A stretch of DNA of 49,451 bases from Nitrosovibrio sp. Nv17 (GTDB lineage: Bacteria; Pseudomonadota; Gammaproteobacteria; Burkholderiales; Nitrosomonadaceae), in assembly GCF_900119085.1 (NCBI RefSeq), contig NZ_FPIQ01000022.1, forward strand, positions 1 through 49,451, given 5' to 3'. Under the pieces are notes generated by a model that saw only the letters and a program-made list of their open reading frames with translations, searched no databases and had not been told where the DNA came from. Shown here piece after piece: positions 36,855 through 47,265 of this stretch; positions within the stretch are counted from its first letter, which is position 1; the number at the start of each line of letters is the position of its first letter. A program made the position numbers and the translations under genes.

Positions 36855-38108
36855 CTAGGCGGCGTTTTCATAGATGATCTTCCATGAACCACCCTCGTTC
36901 TTTTCCCTCATCCAGTACTGACGTTTCTTCATCCTGTTGGAGAGGTTATTGCTGGCGTACTCCTGGTCAAAGTCGATCACCACCAGATCGTCCCTTCCGG
37001 GATAGCGGTACATCCCGACGTTTTCGATGCTCACCCTGATCCAGTTCTTGGTCGCACCGACCTGACGCTTGTGCTGGATCCATTCGGCAAGCCCCTGGCT
37101 GCCGCTGGAGAAATCCTGTCCATAGTGCCGGACATAGGAGTCGATATTCCCGCTTTCCCAGTCTCGCCGCCAGCTTTCCAACTGCTGTGCCAGCACGGAG
37201 CGAAGTGCGGCTGTGTCGCCGGAGGTGCTCCACTCCGTCTCGTCACTGATGATGACGGGGGTGATGCCGACCTGCAGCAGCTTGCTTACCGTATCGAGGT
37301 CCTGGTTGGAGAGTACCACGCATCCATCGCTGGCACGAGGGGGTCGACTGTAGGTATTCGAGGGGGTTCCATGCAGCCAGATACCATATCCGTTGCGTCC
37401 GTGGCGCTTGTCCCATTCGTTGGGGTAGTCGATCGGGAATGCACCGTTACCATAGAAGTCGGTAAGCTTTTCGCGCGGCAGATTGGCCGTGATGAAGTAC
37501 ACGCCGACCGGAGTCTTCTTGTCCCCCTCCTTCAGCTTCTGCGATCCGTTCTTGCCGCTGCTGATATAGTAGTCGGCAAGGTAGCGGGGTTCTCCCCCAA
37601 CATTCTGATACGCATAGAGCCGGGACCTGCGGGTGTCGGCGATGATGGCATACTTCTGTTCCGGCGGCATCTGCAGCAGATACCTGGGCACCATGTTGCG
37701 CGGGACGGTCTCGCGATGACGCTGCACCCTGGCACGGGCTTCCTCACGCAGGTCCACGATGCTTTGCCGGGATATCCCATTGCCATCGCCAAGGTCGCTG
37801 ATGGCGCGTGCACGCGCCATCAGCAGGTCACCCTTGACGAGTTGCGCCAGCCGGAAATTGGGAGTGATCCTGAGCAGTTGCTCGATGCTGTCCAGGGCGG
37901 CATCCATGCGGTTCTCGGCAATTTCCTGCAGACTCCTGACGAGCATTGCCTCCGGATTGGCCCTGGACAATTCGGAAAGAATCAGGCTGTCATCCGCACT
38001 GGATGCGCTCGTCGATGCAAGGCAGCACGCCGACAGCAGGGCTGCTCCCGTCAGGTTTCTGCCCAGTGCGCGATCTCGCCCGGGAAAGACCAGCCGTCGT
38101 CCGTTCAT
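36855..38108 (-). CDS. L,D-transpeptidase (YkuD) with C-terminal NTF2-like domain
   Basis: Periplasmic peptidoglycan cross-linking or lipoprotein-attachment enzyme. 417 residues from 38108, which overlaps the upstream stop as ATGA. A signal-like segment (LTGAALLSACCLASTSASSA), a helical domain, then the YkuD fold with HGTPSNTYSRPPR and catalytic Cys263 in SDGCVVLS (commonly SHGCIRL). The last 110 residues (SGDTAALRSVLAQQLESW to WKIIYENAA) form an NTF2-like domain of the kind often attached to these enzymes (Cds6-like). The neighbouring TPR protein ends in a similar domain. Confidence 0.9.
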   Translation of the reverse strand: MNGRRLVFPGRDRALGRNLTGAALLSACCLASTSASSADDSLILSELSRANPEAMLVRSLQEIAENRMDAALDSIEQLLRITPNFRLAQLVKGDLLMARARAISDLGDGNGISRQSIVDLREEARARVQRHRETVPRNMVPRYLLQMPPEQKYAIIADTRRSRLYAYQNVGGEPRYLADYYISSGKNGSQKLKEGDKKTPVGVYFITANLPREKLTDFYGNGAFPIDYPNEWDKRHGRNGYGIWLHGTPSNTYSRPPRASDGCVVLSNQDLDTVSKLLQVGITPVIISDETEWSTSGDTAALRSVLAQQLESWRRDWESGNIDSYVRHYGQDFSSGSQGLAEWIQHKRQVGATKNWIRVSIENVGMYRYPGRDDLVVIDFDQEYASNNLSNRMKKRQYWMREKNEGGSWKIIYENAA

Positions 38109-39172
38109 CGTCCGATCTGCTCCTGATGGATCAGCCATCTGTCTCCTGATTTGACCATTTCAAGGGTCTTGCCCGTGGTGCTTCTGACGATATCGGAATA
38201 ATACGATTGCCGGAAACTGACCCGCGCATGGGTTGCATCCACCGAGCTGACCTTGACGTGAGTGATGTCCAGGCGTATGGATTTCGGTTTTTCTATACGC
38301 TCGCGGCGACCCTTTTCCCATGCGGCGCGCGACACGCCCTTGGGCGGGCGGAAGCTGCCGGCATAGAACCCGAGGTAGGCTTCGACATCCTTGCTCGACC
38401 ATGCCTTCGCCCAGGCGTCGATCGCTCCGAGAACGTCGCTGGAGTCGTTTCGTGGGGCGGAAGCTGGTTTCACGGCTGCAAAGGGATTGGCGGGGGCTGG
38501 GTGCTCGGGCGTTCTTGCGGCGGTTTTCGACGGGGTATTTTCCAGCGATTTTTCTGCAGACCTTGCTGGTGTCCTGTCAGCGGCCTTGCCTGGATCGGGT
38601 GCCGGTGGCACCGGGACTGCGAGGGCAAGCTGGGTTTCCCGGGGATGGTCCTGCACGCCCCAATTCCTGATCATCGAGAGCCGGGTCTGCGCCACCGCCT
38701 TGCCCTTGTCGAGTTGCAGGGCCTTGTCATACGCCTGACTGGCCATCGTGGCGTAGATGCCGCCAAGGTTCTGGTGCGCGGTGGAGTAGCTGGGATGCGT
38801 GCGCAGAGCCGCTTCCAGCGCGCTCCTGGCCTTCTCGTACTGGCCCTGGCTGGCATACAGTACGGCGAGGTTATTGTAGGGTTCAGGCATATCAGGGTAG
38901 TCTTCCGCCAGCGAGGCGAACACCCGGCTGGCGTCCGCCACCTTGTTCTGCTCGGTCAGGATCAATCCCTTCTGGAATCGCATCTGGGCATCCTTGGAGT
39001 GCTTGGCAAGGTAGGCGTCGGCCCGTTCCAGTGCCTTGGCCAGATTGCCCTGTCGGAAAAGCCTGGAGACTTCTTCGTTTTCATCGGCAAAGGCAGTGGC
39101 GGTCGTCATCAGCAGAGCAGCGGCACAGGCAGCCAGGAGCATATCGACCCGGCGAAAATTTGGCGATTTCAT
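38105..39172 (-). CDS. Periplasmic TPR protein with C-terminal NTF2-like domain
   Basis: 355 residues from 39172. Signal peptide (MLLAACAAALLMTTATAFA), about four tetratricopeptide repeats (for example PEPYNNLAVLYASQGQYEKA, AHQNLGGIYATMASQAYDKA), a Pro/Ala/Lys-rich linker, then an NTF2-like domain (SSDVLGAIDAWAKAWSSKDV to WLIHQEQIGR) resembling that at the end of the transpeptidase downstream. Probably a partner or scaffold for the L,D-transpeptidase, to which it is translationally coupled. Confidence 0.86.
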   Translation of the reverse strand: MKSPNFRRVDMLLAACAAALLMTTATAFADENEEVSRLFRQGNLAKALERADAYLAKHSKDAQMRFQKGLILTEQNKVADASRVFASLAEDYPDMPEPYNNLAVLYASQGQYEKARSALEAALRTHPSYSTAHQNLGGIYATMASQAYDKALQLDKGKAVAQTRLSMIRNWGVQDHPRETQLALAVPVPPAPDPGKAADRTPARSAEKSLENTPSKTAARTPEHPAPANPFAAVKPASAPRNDSSDVLGAIDAWAKAWSSKDVEAYLGFYAGSFRPPKGVSRAAWEKGRRERIEKPKSIRLDITHVKVSSVDATHARVSFRQSYYSDIVRSTTGKTLEMVKSGDRWLIHQEQIGR

Positions 39173-39450
39173 TGTGCTATACTGCCTCGGTTTTGTGTTG
39201 GGCCAGTCCCGCAGCCTGACCAGCCTGGGGGGAAATCGGCTGCAAGGCATCAGGAATCCATGCTGCGTCATTTTTCAGCGAATATGCCTGCCATTGGCAC
39301 TTGAGCACGTGAAGTCGCCGTCATTCGTTTTTGCCCAACCCGTCCTCCCACTTCGATTCCTCGCGTCCGACTGGCTGCCAGAGTATCCGATCTTCGTCAG
39401 AATGCCTGCCGATTCTACCAAGAAGCCTGTGCGTTTCACAATCTTGCCCC

Positions 39451-40833
39451 ATGCTCCGGATTCATAATTCGCTCGCAAGGGAGAAACAGCTCTTCGTTCC
39501 TCTGGTCCCGGGGAGCGTCGGGATGTACGTCTGCGGCATGACGGTCTACGATTACTGCCATCTCGGGCATGCACGCATGATGGTTGTATTCGATATGGTG
39601 GTGCGCTGGCTGCGGGCGAGCGGCTACGAGGTGACATACGTCCGCAACATTACCGACATCGACGACAAGATCATCCGGCGTGCACAGGAAAACGGCGAAT
39701 CCATCGAGGTGTTGACCGGCCGCTTCATTCGGGCGATGGATGAGGACAGTGCGGCGCTCGGTGTCCTGCCTCCCAGTCTGGAGCCGCGTGCCACCCTGCA
39801 CGTGGATCGGATGATCGTCCTGATCCGTACGCTGCTGGATAAAGGGCTGGCCTACACTGCGGGGAATGGCGACGTTTATTACGCTGTGCACCGGTTTCCA
39901 GGTTATGGGAAGCTCTCCGGGAAATCGCTGGAGGATCTCCGGGCCGGGGAGCGGGTATGCGTGGATCCCTACAAGGGCGACCCGCTGGACTTCGTGTTGT
40001 GGAAGGCCGCCAAGCCGGGCGAGCCGCAGTGGGATTCGCCGTGGGGGGCCGGACGCCCCGGCTGGCATATCGAGTGCTCTGCGATGAGCGGGCACTACCT
40101 GGGCCGGCATTTCGACATCCACGGCGGTGGGCAGGACCTGCAGTTTCCTCACCACGAGAACGAGATTGCGCAAAGCGAGGGTGCGAATGACCATCCTTTC
40201 GCCAACTACTGGATGCACAACGGTTTCGTGCGCATCAACGACGAGAAGATGTCCAAGTCACTCGGCAATTTTTTTACGGTACGTGAAATCCTGCGCCGTT
40301 ATCAGCCGGAGGTGGTACGCTTCTTCATCCTGCGTGCGCACTACCGCAGCCCGCTTAATTATTCGGATCAGCATCTCGATGACGCGCGACGCGCGCTCGA
40401 TCGCCTGTACACTGCTCTGAAGGACAGTACGGCGACCGGCTCTTCCGAGATCGTCGACTGGAGCCAGGCTTCGGCGCGGCGCTTCAGAGAGGCGATGGAT
40501 GATGATTTCAACACGCCTGAGGCCATCGCGGTGCTGTTCGATCTCGCCAGCGGCATCAACCGCGACGGGTCGCCGGGGGATGCGGGACTGCTGCGGGCGC
40601 TGGGCGGCGTGCTGGGACTGCTGCAGCGGGATACGCGGGAACACTTCCAGGATACGATGGGCAGGGAAGATGCCGTCCTCGACTCGGCCGATGTCGAGCG
40701 CCTGATCCAGCAGCGTCTCGTCGCGCGGACGAACAGGGATTATGGGGAGGCAGATCGTATCCGCGGGGAATTGCTTGAGGCTGGCATCGTCCTCGAGGAC
40801 GGCCCCCAGGGTACGACCTGGCGACGGGAATAG
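39451..40833 (+). CDS. cysS: Cysteinyl-tRNA synthetase
   Basis: Class I synthetase, 460 residues from ATG 39451; the frame continues upstream but without family similarity. Zinc and cysteine recognition begins at [18 protein letters not shown] (HIGH motif as HLGH). WHIECSAMS and [19 protein letters not shown] carry the remaining zinc ligands; KMSKSLGNF is the KMSKS loop. Confidence 0.98.
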   Translation: MLRIHNSLAREKQLFVPLVPGSVGMYVCGMTVYDYCHLGHARMMVVFDMVVRWLRASGYEVTYVRNITDIDDKIIRRAQENGESIEVLTGRFIRAMDEDSAALGVLPPSLEPRATLHVDRMIVLIRTLLDKGLAYTAGNGDVYYAVHRFPGYGKLSGKSLEDLRAGERVCVDPYKGDPLDFVLWKAAKPGEPQWDSPWGAGRPGWHIECSAMSGHYLGRHFDIHGGGQDLQFPHHENEIAQSEGANDHPFANYWMHNGFVRINDEKMSKSLGNFFTVREILRRYQPEVVRFFILRAHYRSPLNYSDQHLDDARRALDRLYTALKDSTATGSSEIVDWSQASARRFREAMDDDFNTPEAIAVLFDLASGINRDGSPGDAGLLRALGGVLGLLQRDTREHFQDTMGREDAVLDSADVERLIQQRLVARTNRDYGEADRIRGELLEAGIVLEDGPQGTTWRRE

Positions 40834-40952
40834 GGACGCCGGGCGCATGAGGCACGATCCTGCTTTTCGAAGACGGTGTGCAGGACATGCGGTGCGTATG
40901 CCGTATGGTAGCGAACGTTCGATGGGATTCATCCGGAGAAGGAGGATCATCC

Positions 40953-41687
40953 ATGGCCTCGGTACTCGACGCGTTGGTGCGCGCCTTCCGGGATCTGTTC
41001 CGGTTTCAGGTGCTGTGGATCGTCGTATGGCCGATACTTGCGGCGGCGACGCTATGGCTGATCCTGGGCGTGGCGTTCTGGGGAACCTTCTCAGGGTGGA
41101 TCGCGGAGGGCCTTGCTGCGATCGGCATTCAGGACTGGCTCGAAGGCGTGGAACCGCGCTGGATGGCCCATGGTCTCCAGGGAGTCGCCCACCTGTTGCT
41201 CTTCGTGCCGCTGGTGTTCGTGACGGCGCTGGTGATGACCGCACTGTTCGCCATGCCCGCCCTGGTACGCCTGGTGGCGGCGCGCGACTATCCGTCGCTC
41301 GTCCGCGCGCGCGGAGGCGGATTGATGGGCAGCCTCCTCAATGCCATGGTTGCCGTCGCCGTATTCATCGTCATCTGGCTGGCCGCCATTCCGCTATGGC
41401 TGGTCGGTGCCGGAATGATCATTCCCTTCGTCGCGGCTGCCTATCTGAACCAGCGCCTGTTCCGCTATGATGCGCTGGCGGAGCATGCGGATCGCGAGGA
41501 GATGCGGGTCTTGTTCTCGGCGTGCCGTTCATCGCTCTGGAGCCTGGGATTGGTAACGGGTCTGGTACAGTTCATCCCCTTCTTCAATCTGTTTGCCCCG
41601 GTGCTGGCGGGCTTGACGTTCATCCATTTCGGCCTGGCGCGTCTCCAGGCACTGCGCCACAATTCTGCGGCCGCTGTTCGCGCATAG
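40953..41687 (+). CDS. EI24/CysZ-family membrane protein
   Basis: 244 residues, about four to six membrane helices. The layout (LLFVPLVFVTALVMTALFAMPALV, then FIPFFNLFAPVLAGLTFIHFGLARL) matches the Etoposide-induced 2.4/CysZ family. CysZ is a sulfate channel in E. coli; whether this betaproteobacterial relative carries sulfate cannot be told from sequence, and it is 22 kb from the cys operon. A strong GGAGAAGGAGG ribosome site precedes it. Confidence 0.82.
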   Translation: MASVLDALVRAFRDLFRFQVLWIVVWPILAAATLWLILGVAFWGTFSGWIAEGLAAIGIQDWLEGVEPRWMAHGLQGVAHLLLFVPLVFVTALVMTALFAMPALVRLVAARDYPSLVRARGGGLMGSLLNAMVAVAVFIVIWLAAIPLWLVGAGMIIPFVAAAYLNQRLFRYDALAEHADREEMRVLFSACRSSLWSLGLVTGLVQFIPFFNLFAPVLAGLTFIHFGLARLQALRHNSAAAVRA

Positions 41688-41783
41688 GTTCGGCAGGGTC
41701 GCTGCATGTATCCCGTACTGGCTGTCGGCGGGATTGGATACCTGGACGAATGAGCGCCGTGAGCGTCCGATCCGATAGACTGC

Positions 41784-41812
41784 TTGCCATCATGGTGCCG
41801 TAGGATTATAAG
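41784..41812 (+). promoter_or_regulatory. Sigma-70 promoter of the small secreted protein gene
   Basis: TTGCCA (41784-41789), 17-nt spacer, TATAAG (41807-41812), 74 nt ahead of the ATG at 41886. Confidence 0.6.
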
Positions 41813-41885
41813 TTACCGTATGATTCCCGTACCGGCGTGCCTGCCAGGATGAACGGGAATGCCATTCATTCCATCAGGGGGTCTC

Positions 41886-42284
41886 ATGAGAATCTTTTCG
41901 ATAGCATTTTTCGCCTGCGCCCTGGTGGGGTGGCAGGGGGTCGCTCTGGCCTACCAGGATATCTTTTCGAAACGTGAGGCTGCAGGGAACCCGGAGCCGC
42001 AACAGGCGGACGATCCCGGGCTGGGGTTGAAGGGCAAGAAACCGAACCAGGAGGCGAAGCCCTGGGAGGCGAGGCCCTGGGAACAGGAGGGCGCCACCGA
42101 GAAATCAAAGCCGCAGAGAACGAACAAGACCTGGCGGACAAGCCGCAAGGACAGGATGGAGCAGAAGTACAGCAGGGATGACGAAGCCGCAGGCCACGGG
42201 GGGGCGGCCCAGCATCGAAGCAAGTGGAGGCGGCACCAGTTGAACAACGAGCGCTACGATCCCTGGGGCGTACGCCAGCAGTGA
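41886..42284 (+). CDS. Small secreted, highly charged protein of unknown function
   Basis: 132 residues with a signal peptide (MRIFSIAFFACALVGWQG, cut near ALAYQD). The mature protein is rich in Lys, Arg, Glu, Gln and Trp, with the imperfect repeat KPWEARPWEQ and no predicted hydrophobic core, so it is probably disordered. It ends RYDPWGVRQQ. I recognise no family. Has its own promoter. Confidence 0.7.
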   Translation: MRIFSIAFFACALVGWQGVALAYQDIFSKREAAGNPEPQQADDPGLGLKGKKPNQEAKPWEARPWEQEGATEKSKPQRTNKTWRTSRKDRMEQKYSRDDEAAGHGGAAQHRSKWRRHQLNNERYDPWGVRQQ

Positions 42285-42407
42285 CGGTGGCATCACCTGA
42301 CGAATGGGCGTGCGTGAGCGGGGGTGTCCTTCGATCCCCTCCGGTTGTGCCGGCCCGCCGACCTTGGGGCACCAGACTTCTTCCCTTCCCTTTTCCCTTG
42401 GAATGCC

Positions 42408-43529
42408 ATGTCCGATAACCTGCTGATCATCGCTGCCGCTGCCACGCTCCTCGTCACCATGGCTTTCCTGGTGGTCAGACTTGGCATGCTCTCCACGCTG
42501 GTGCGGGAACTGCTGGGTCGCCAGGCAGCGATGCTCGAGGAGAAGCATCGCGATATGCTCAAGGACATGCACGAGGGGTTCGCGCATCAGGGCGACCGTC
42601 TGTCGGAGACCCTCGCAAGGACGACCGAACAGTTGCGCGGTACCGTGGAAACGCGACTGGACCAGATCGGCGGGCGCGTCACCGATCGCCTCGACGAGGG
42701 CTTCAGGAAGACCAACGAAACCTTTACCAGCGTCATGGCGCGGCTGGCAGCCATCGACGAGGCGCAGAAAAAGATAGACAGTCTGACCACCAACGTGGTG
42801 AGCTTGCAGGAATTGCTGGGCGACAAGCGTTCCCGCGGCGCGTTCGGCGAGGTCCAGCTGGAGACCCTGGTACGCAATATTCTGCCGACGGCAGCCTATG
42901 CCATGCAGCATACCCTCTCCAACGGCTACCGCGCAGACTGTGTCCTGAAACTGCCGCCACCCACCGGGATGGTGGCCGTGGATTCGAAATTTCCCCTGGA
43001 GAACTTTCACCGCATGTTCGATCGGGATACTGACGAGGCCGGACGGCAATCCGCGCAAAGGCAGTTCAAGCTCGACGTGAAAAGGCACGTGGATGCGATC
43101 GCCGGGAAATACATCCTGCCACCGGAGACATGCGAGGGCGCGGTGATGTTCGTGCCCGCAGAGGCGGTATTCGCCGAGATTCACGCCTATCACGCGGATG
43201 TCGTGGACTACGCCATGCAGAAGCAGGTCTGGATCGTTTCACCGACGACGCTCATGGCAGTGCTGAATACTGCGCGCGCAGTGCTCAAGGATCTCGAGAC
43301 CCGTGAGCAGGTGCATGTCATCAAGCACGAGCTTTCCAAGCTCGGCAGGGACTTCGTGCGCTTCGACGAGCGCATGAAGAAACTGGCCGACCACATCCGC
43401 CAGGCCAACCACGACGTGGAGGAGGTACATATTTCCAGCCGCCGGATCAGCCAGCGCTTTGCGCGCATCGACGCGGTCGAGGTGGATTCGGGAGATCTGG
43501 CGGAACAGCCCACCGACGAGCCACGGTGA
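42408..43529 (+). CDS. rmuC: DNA recombination protein RmuC
   Basis: 373 residues from ATG 42408. An N-terminal membrane helix (LLIIAAAATLLVTMAFLVV), a long coiled coil (about 40-130), then the PD-(D/E)XK-like RmuC domain with RGAFGEVQLE, VAVDSKFPLENF and PEAVFAEI-type motifs. Linked in E. coli to limiting inversion at short repeats; nuclease activity is inferred from the fold. Confidence 0.94.
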   Translation: MSDNLLIIAAAATLLVTMAFLVVRLGMLSTLVRELLGRQAAMLEEKHRDMLKDMHEGFAHQGDRLSETLARTTEQLRGTVETRLDQIGGRVTDRLDEGFRKTNETFTSVMARLAAIDEAQKKIDSLTTNVVSLQELLGDKRSRGAFGEVQLETLVRNILPTAAYAMQHTLSNGYRADCVLKLPPPTGMVAVDSKFPLENFHRMFDRDTDEAGRQSAQRQFKLDVKRHVDAIAGKYILPPETCEGAVMFVPAEAVFAEIHAYHADVVDYAMQKQVWIVSPTTLMAVLNTARAVLKDLETREQVHVIKHELSKLGRDFVRFDERMKKLADHIRQANHDVEEVHISSRRISQRFARIDAVEVDSGDLAEQPTDEPR

Positions 43530-43593
43530 GGGTTGCTTCACAAGCCTCGGCGGGAGCCGGATGTCTCATGCGCGTCGGGGCACTGTCTGGAAT

Positions 43594-44418
43594 ATGCTGA
43601 TGTCATGGAATTTCAAGAACTGGTACCGTGCCCGTATCCTAGAAAACCAGTCGATTCCGGATGATCTGTGGAAGAGGGTGATCAGTCGCCTGGATTTTCT
43701 ACGAGGCCTGAATCATGTCGAACTGAAGCGTTTGCGCGAGTGCGCCACGCTGTTTCTCCATGCCAAGCAGATAAGCGGGGCGCACGCGCTGGTCGTCACG
43801 GAGGAGATGCACGTACTCATCGCGGTGCAGGCGTGCATCCTGATCCTGAATCTCGATCTGGACTACTATGACGATTGGGTTGAAGTTATTGTATATCCCG
43901 GCGAATTCCTCCGTACCTACGAGTATACAGATGAAGCGGGGGTGGTGCATCATGAGAGCGAACCGGCGTCGGGCGAGTCGTGGCTGGGAGGACCGGTCAT
44001 CCTGTCATGGGAGGATGCAGCCGCATCGGGGCGCGGCTACAACGTAGTCATACACGAGTTCGCTCACAAGCTCGACATGCTCAACGGCGACGCCAACGGG
44101 TGTCCCCCGTTGCATACCGGCATGAGCCAACAGGCCTGGAGCGAGTCTTTCGGTCGGGCGTACACGGATTTCTGCGAGGAAGTGGAGGCGATCGAAAGGG
44201 ACGCGCCCGAAGCGGGCGCCCATTCCGCCGTGGGTGCCGGCATCGATCCCTACGCGGCCGAGAGCCCTGCGGAGTTCTTTGCCGTCCTGAGCGAGGCGTT
44301 CTTCGAGATTCCGCTGGCGGTAAAGCTGCATTTTCCGGTGGTCTATACGCAACTGGCGCTGTTCTATCGCCAGGATCCGGCACTGCGCTGGATCAAGGGC
44401 GTGCCGGATCGAACCTGA
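43594..44418 (+). CDS. mtfA: MtfA-family zinc peptidase
   Basis: 274 residues from 43594 (ATG 43600 is the alternative). The zinc motif is VVIHEFAHKLD with His154, Glu155 and His158, and the downstream AAESPAEFFAVLSEAFFE provides the third ligand. E. coli MtfA binds the repressor Mlc and so affects glucose uptake; the next gene is a glucokinase, a suggestive pairing. Stop is 12 nt before glk. Confidence 0.92.
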   Translation: MLMSWNFKNWYRARILENQSIPDDLWKRVISRLDFLRGLNHVELKRLRECATLFLHAKQISGAHALVVTEEMHVLIAVQACILILNLDLDYYDDWVEVIVYPGEFLRTYEYTDEAGVVHHESEPASGESWLGGPVILSWEDAAASGRGYNVVIHEFAHKLDMLNGDANGCPPLHTGMSQQAWSESFGRAYTDFCEEVEAIERDAPEAGAHSAVGAGIDPYAAESPAEFFAVLSEAFFEIPLAVKLHFPVVYTQLALFYRQDPALRWIKGVPDRT

Positions 44419-44430
44419 GAGGAGGAGCGG

Positions 44431-45453
44431 ATGGGCGCATATTTCATCGGTGCCGATATCGGCGGCACCAAGGTTCTGCTGCAGGCGGCGCAGTCCGTCG
44501 AAGGCGGTATCCGGGTGTGCTGTGAACGGCGCTATCCGAGCCGCGATTACCCGGATTTTTCCCGCATGCTTGCGGATTTTCTGAGAGAAGTGGCTTCGAC
44601 AGGGCTGCCGGACGTCCCCGTCTCGGCCTGTTTCGCCGTGGCGGGGCCGATCGCGCGGCAACAGGTGCGCCTCACCAATTTGCCGTGGGTGATGGACGGT
44701 GCCGCCATCTCAAGCGAATTCTCGATTCCCGCCGTCAGTCTCATCAATGACTTCAAGGCGGTGGCTCTGGGCATCGGGATTCTCTCCGCGGATGATCTGG
44801 CGACCTTGCAGCCCGGCAGGCCGGAGGCGCGGGGGACGGGCGTGGTACTCGGAGCGGGTACCGGCATGGGAGGAGCGTGGCTGGTGTGGCAGGGGGATCG
44901 CCACGTGCCGCTGTCCAGCGAGGCAGGACACATGGATTTCGCTCCCGGCAACGCCCTGCAGGATGAGCTGCTGCAGTACCTGCGAGCAAGATTCGGGCAC
45001 GTGTCGGTCGAGCGGCTGCTGTCGGGGCCGGGGCTGGTCAATATCTTCGATTTCATCGTCGATCGTCATGGAACCGACGCGTCGATGATCGCCCAGGCGG
45101 GTGACGGGACTCACCAGGGGCCGGCACAGGTGACCGACCTTGCGCTCAATCACCGCCATCCGCTTGCGCTGGAGGCGCTGGATCTGTTCGTCCGGATATA
45201 TGGGGCCTATGCCGGGAACCTGGCACTGGCGGCGCTGAGCCGTGGGGGAGTCTATGTGGCTGGGGGCATCGCTCCCCGGATAGTCGGACAGTTGCGGGAG
45301 GGGGGGTTCATCGAGGCGTTTCGCGACAAGGGACGGTTTTCCGGACTGATGGAGGAGATCCCCGTGCACGTCGTGACGAATCCGAAGGTCGGCCTCCTGG
45401 GCGCGATGCGCGAGGCACAGCGCCTCGCCAGGGAGGCGGGGAGGGCGGTGTAG
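44431..45453 (+). CDS. glk: Glucokinase
   Basis: 340 residues of the ROK-like bacterial Glk family: phosphate-1 motif GADIGGTKVLL, AVAGPI, LINDFKAVALG, ATP motif VLGAGTGMGGAWL, SSEAGHMDFAP for sugar binding and GGVYVAGGIAPRIV for adenosine. Phosphorylates glucose with ATP. A GGAGGAG ribosome site lies before the ATG. Last gene of the housekeeping block before the accessory right end. Confidence 0.95.
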   Translation: MGAYFIGADIGGTKVLLQAAQSVEGGIRVCCERRYPSRDYPDFSRMLADFLREVASTGLPDVPVSACFAVAGPIARQQVRLTNLPWVMDGAAISSEFSIPAVSLINDFKAVALGIGILSADDLATLQPGRPEARGTGVVLGAGTGMGGAWLVWQGDRHVPLSSEAGHMDFAPGNALQDELLQYLRARFGHVSVERLLSGPGLVNIFDFIVDRHGTDASMIAQAGDGTHQGPAQVTDLALNHRHPLALEALDLFVRIYGAYAGNLALAALSRGGVYVAGGIAPRIVGQLREGGFIEAFRDKGRFSGLMEEIPVHVVTNPKVGLLGAMREAQRLAREAGRAV

Positions 45454-45706
45454 CAGCATACGGGAGATCAGGCGCACCCGGTGCGTGGGTTTCCGGTGGG
45501 GGGCCTGCAACAACCGTAGCATTCATCCTTCGAGGGGCACCGAGCAGATCAGAAATAGGGCCAGGCATCGCATTGAATTTTTCACGGCCCGTTCTGCGCG
45601 GTGCGGAAATGGAGCGGTATCCGGCAATGAATCAGATACGGATGCCGCCCATTGCGACATGCCATGATCGCGATCCAGCCCGATGGTTGTCGCCCTGGCA
45701 ACTTTC

Positions 45707-45738
45707 AATGTCGATGACATTTCGATGCCCGCGGCATC
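45707..45738. other. Two adjacent perfect short hairpins
   Basis: AATGTC-GAT-GACATT (45707-45721) and GATGCC-CGC-GGCATC (45724-45738), each a 6-bp stem with a 3-nt loop, separated by 2 nt. Together with the next hairpin they make a compact structured segment. Could be RNA or protein-binding DNA sites. Confidence 0.55.
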
Positions 45739-45782
45739 CCATTCAGAGAATAATTGTTGCCGGACGAAAGACCAGAGCCTTC

Positions 45783-45818
45783 GCATGGGCACCATCCGTG
45801 ATCGGGATGGTCCCATGC
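45783..45818. other. 14-bp hairpin with one bulge
   Basis: GCATGGG pairs with CCCATGC and, inside, ACCATCC pairs with GGATGGT around the loop GTGATCG; one C (45790) is bulged. It has no T-run, so it is unlikely to be an intrinsic terminator. Smaller stems follow (TCCA...TGGA near 45826-45839; CGGC-TCG-GCCG near 45843-45853). Confidence 0.65.
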
Positions 45819-45886
45819 TGGGGCTCCAATACGCTGGAATATCGGCTCGGCCGACTGACAGCTGCTTCAAAGGCAAGCAAATATTG

Positions 45887-46951
<1,065 letters not shown>

Positions 46952-47265
46952 GGAGACTGAATTCATCGCTATCGCGAATTGAAAGTGGAGATGGTTAAAG
47001 TGCGGGCATGTGCGGATAGCGTGGACAGATATCGAGCGTTGCATCAACCGTTGAACGATGACCAGGCTGGACAGGCGTTGGTGATCTACAGGGATCAGTA
47101 ACATGCTGTTCACATTCAATGAGACAGTGAGCTGATGCGGAGTATGCGGACGATCCCGGTATTCATCAATATTCCGTCTACGATCAATTTCTTTGCAACG
47201 CTTGGCAGGGACAGGGGATAAAACTTAGTATGACATAGACGTATATTGTCAGACCGGAATTATTT
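46952..47265. other. Gene-free 314-nt gap between WYL gene and cas4-cas1
   Basis: No convincing gene. A short minus-strand frame (46886-47119) overlaps the WYL gene end and has no signature. The last 65 nt hold the putative cas promoter and operator. GC content falls toward the cas gene. A small TCAAC-C-GTTGA dyad is near 47043-47053. Confidence 0.55.
47202..47251 (+). promoter_or_regulatory. Putative cas promoter with overlapping TGACA/TGTCA operator
   Basis: TTGGCA (47202-47207), 18 nt, TAGTAT (47226-47231). An inverted repeat TGACA (47231-47235), 11 nt, TGTCA (47247-47251) covers the expected transcription start, 15 nt before the ATG of cas4-cas1. Suited to repression by the adjacent WYL protein. 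Not tested. Confidence 0.42.
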
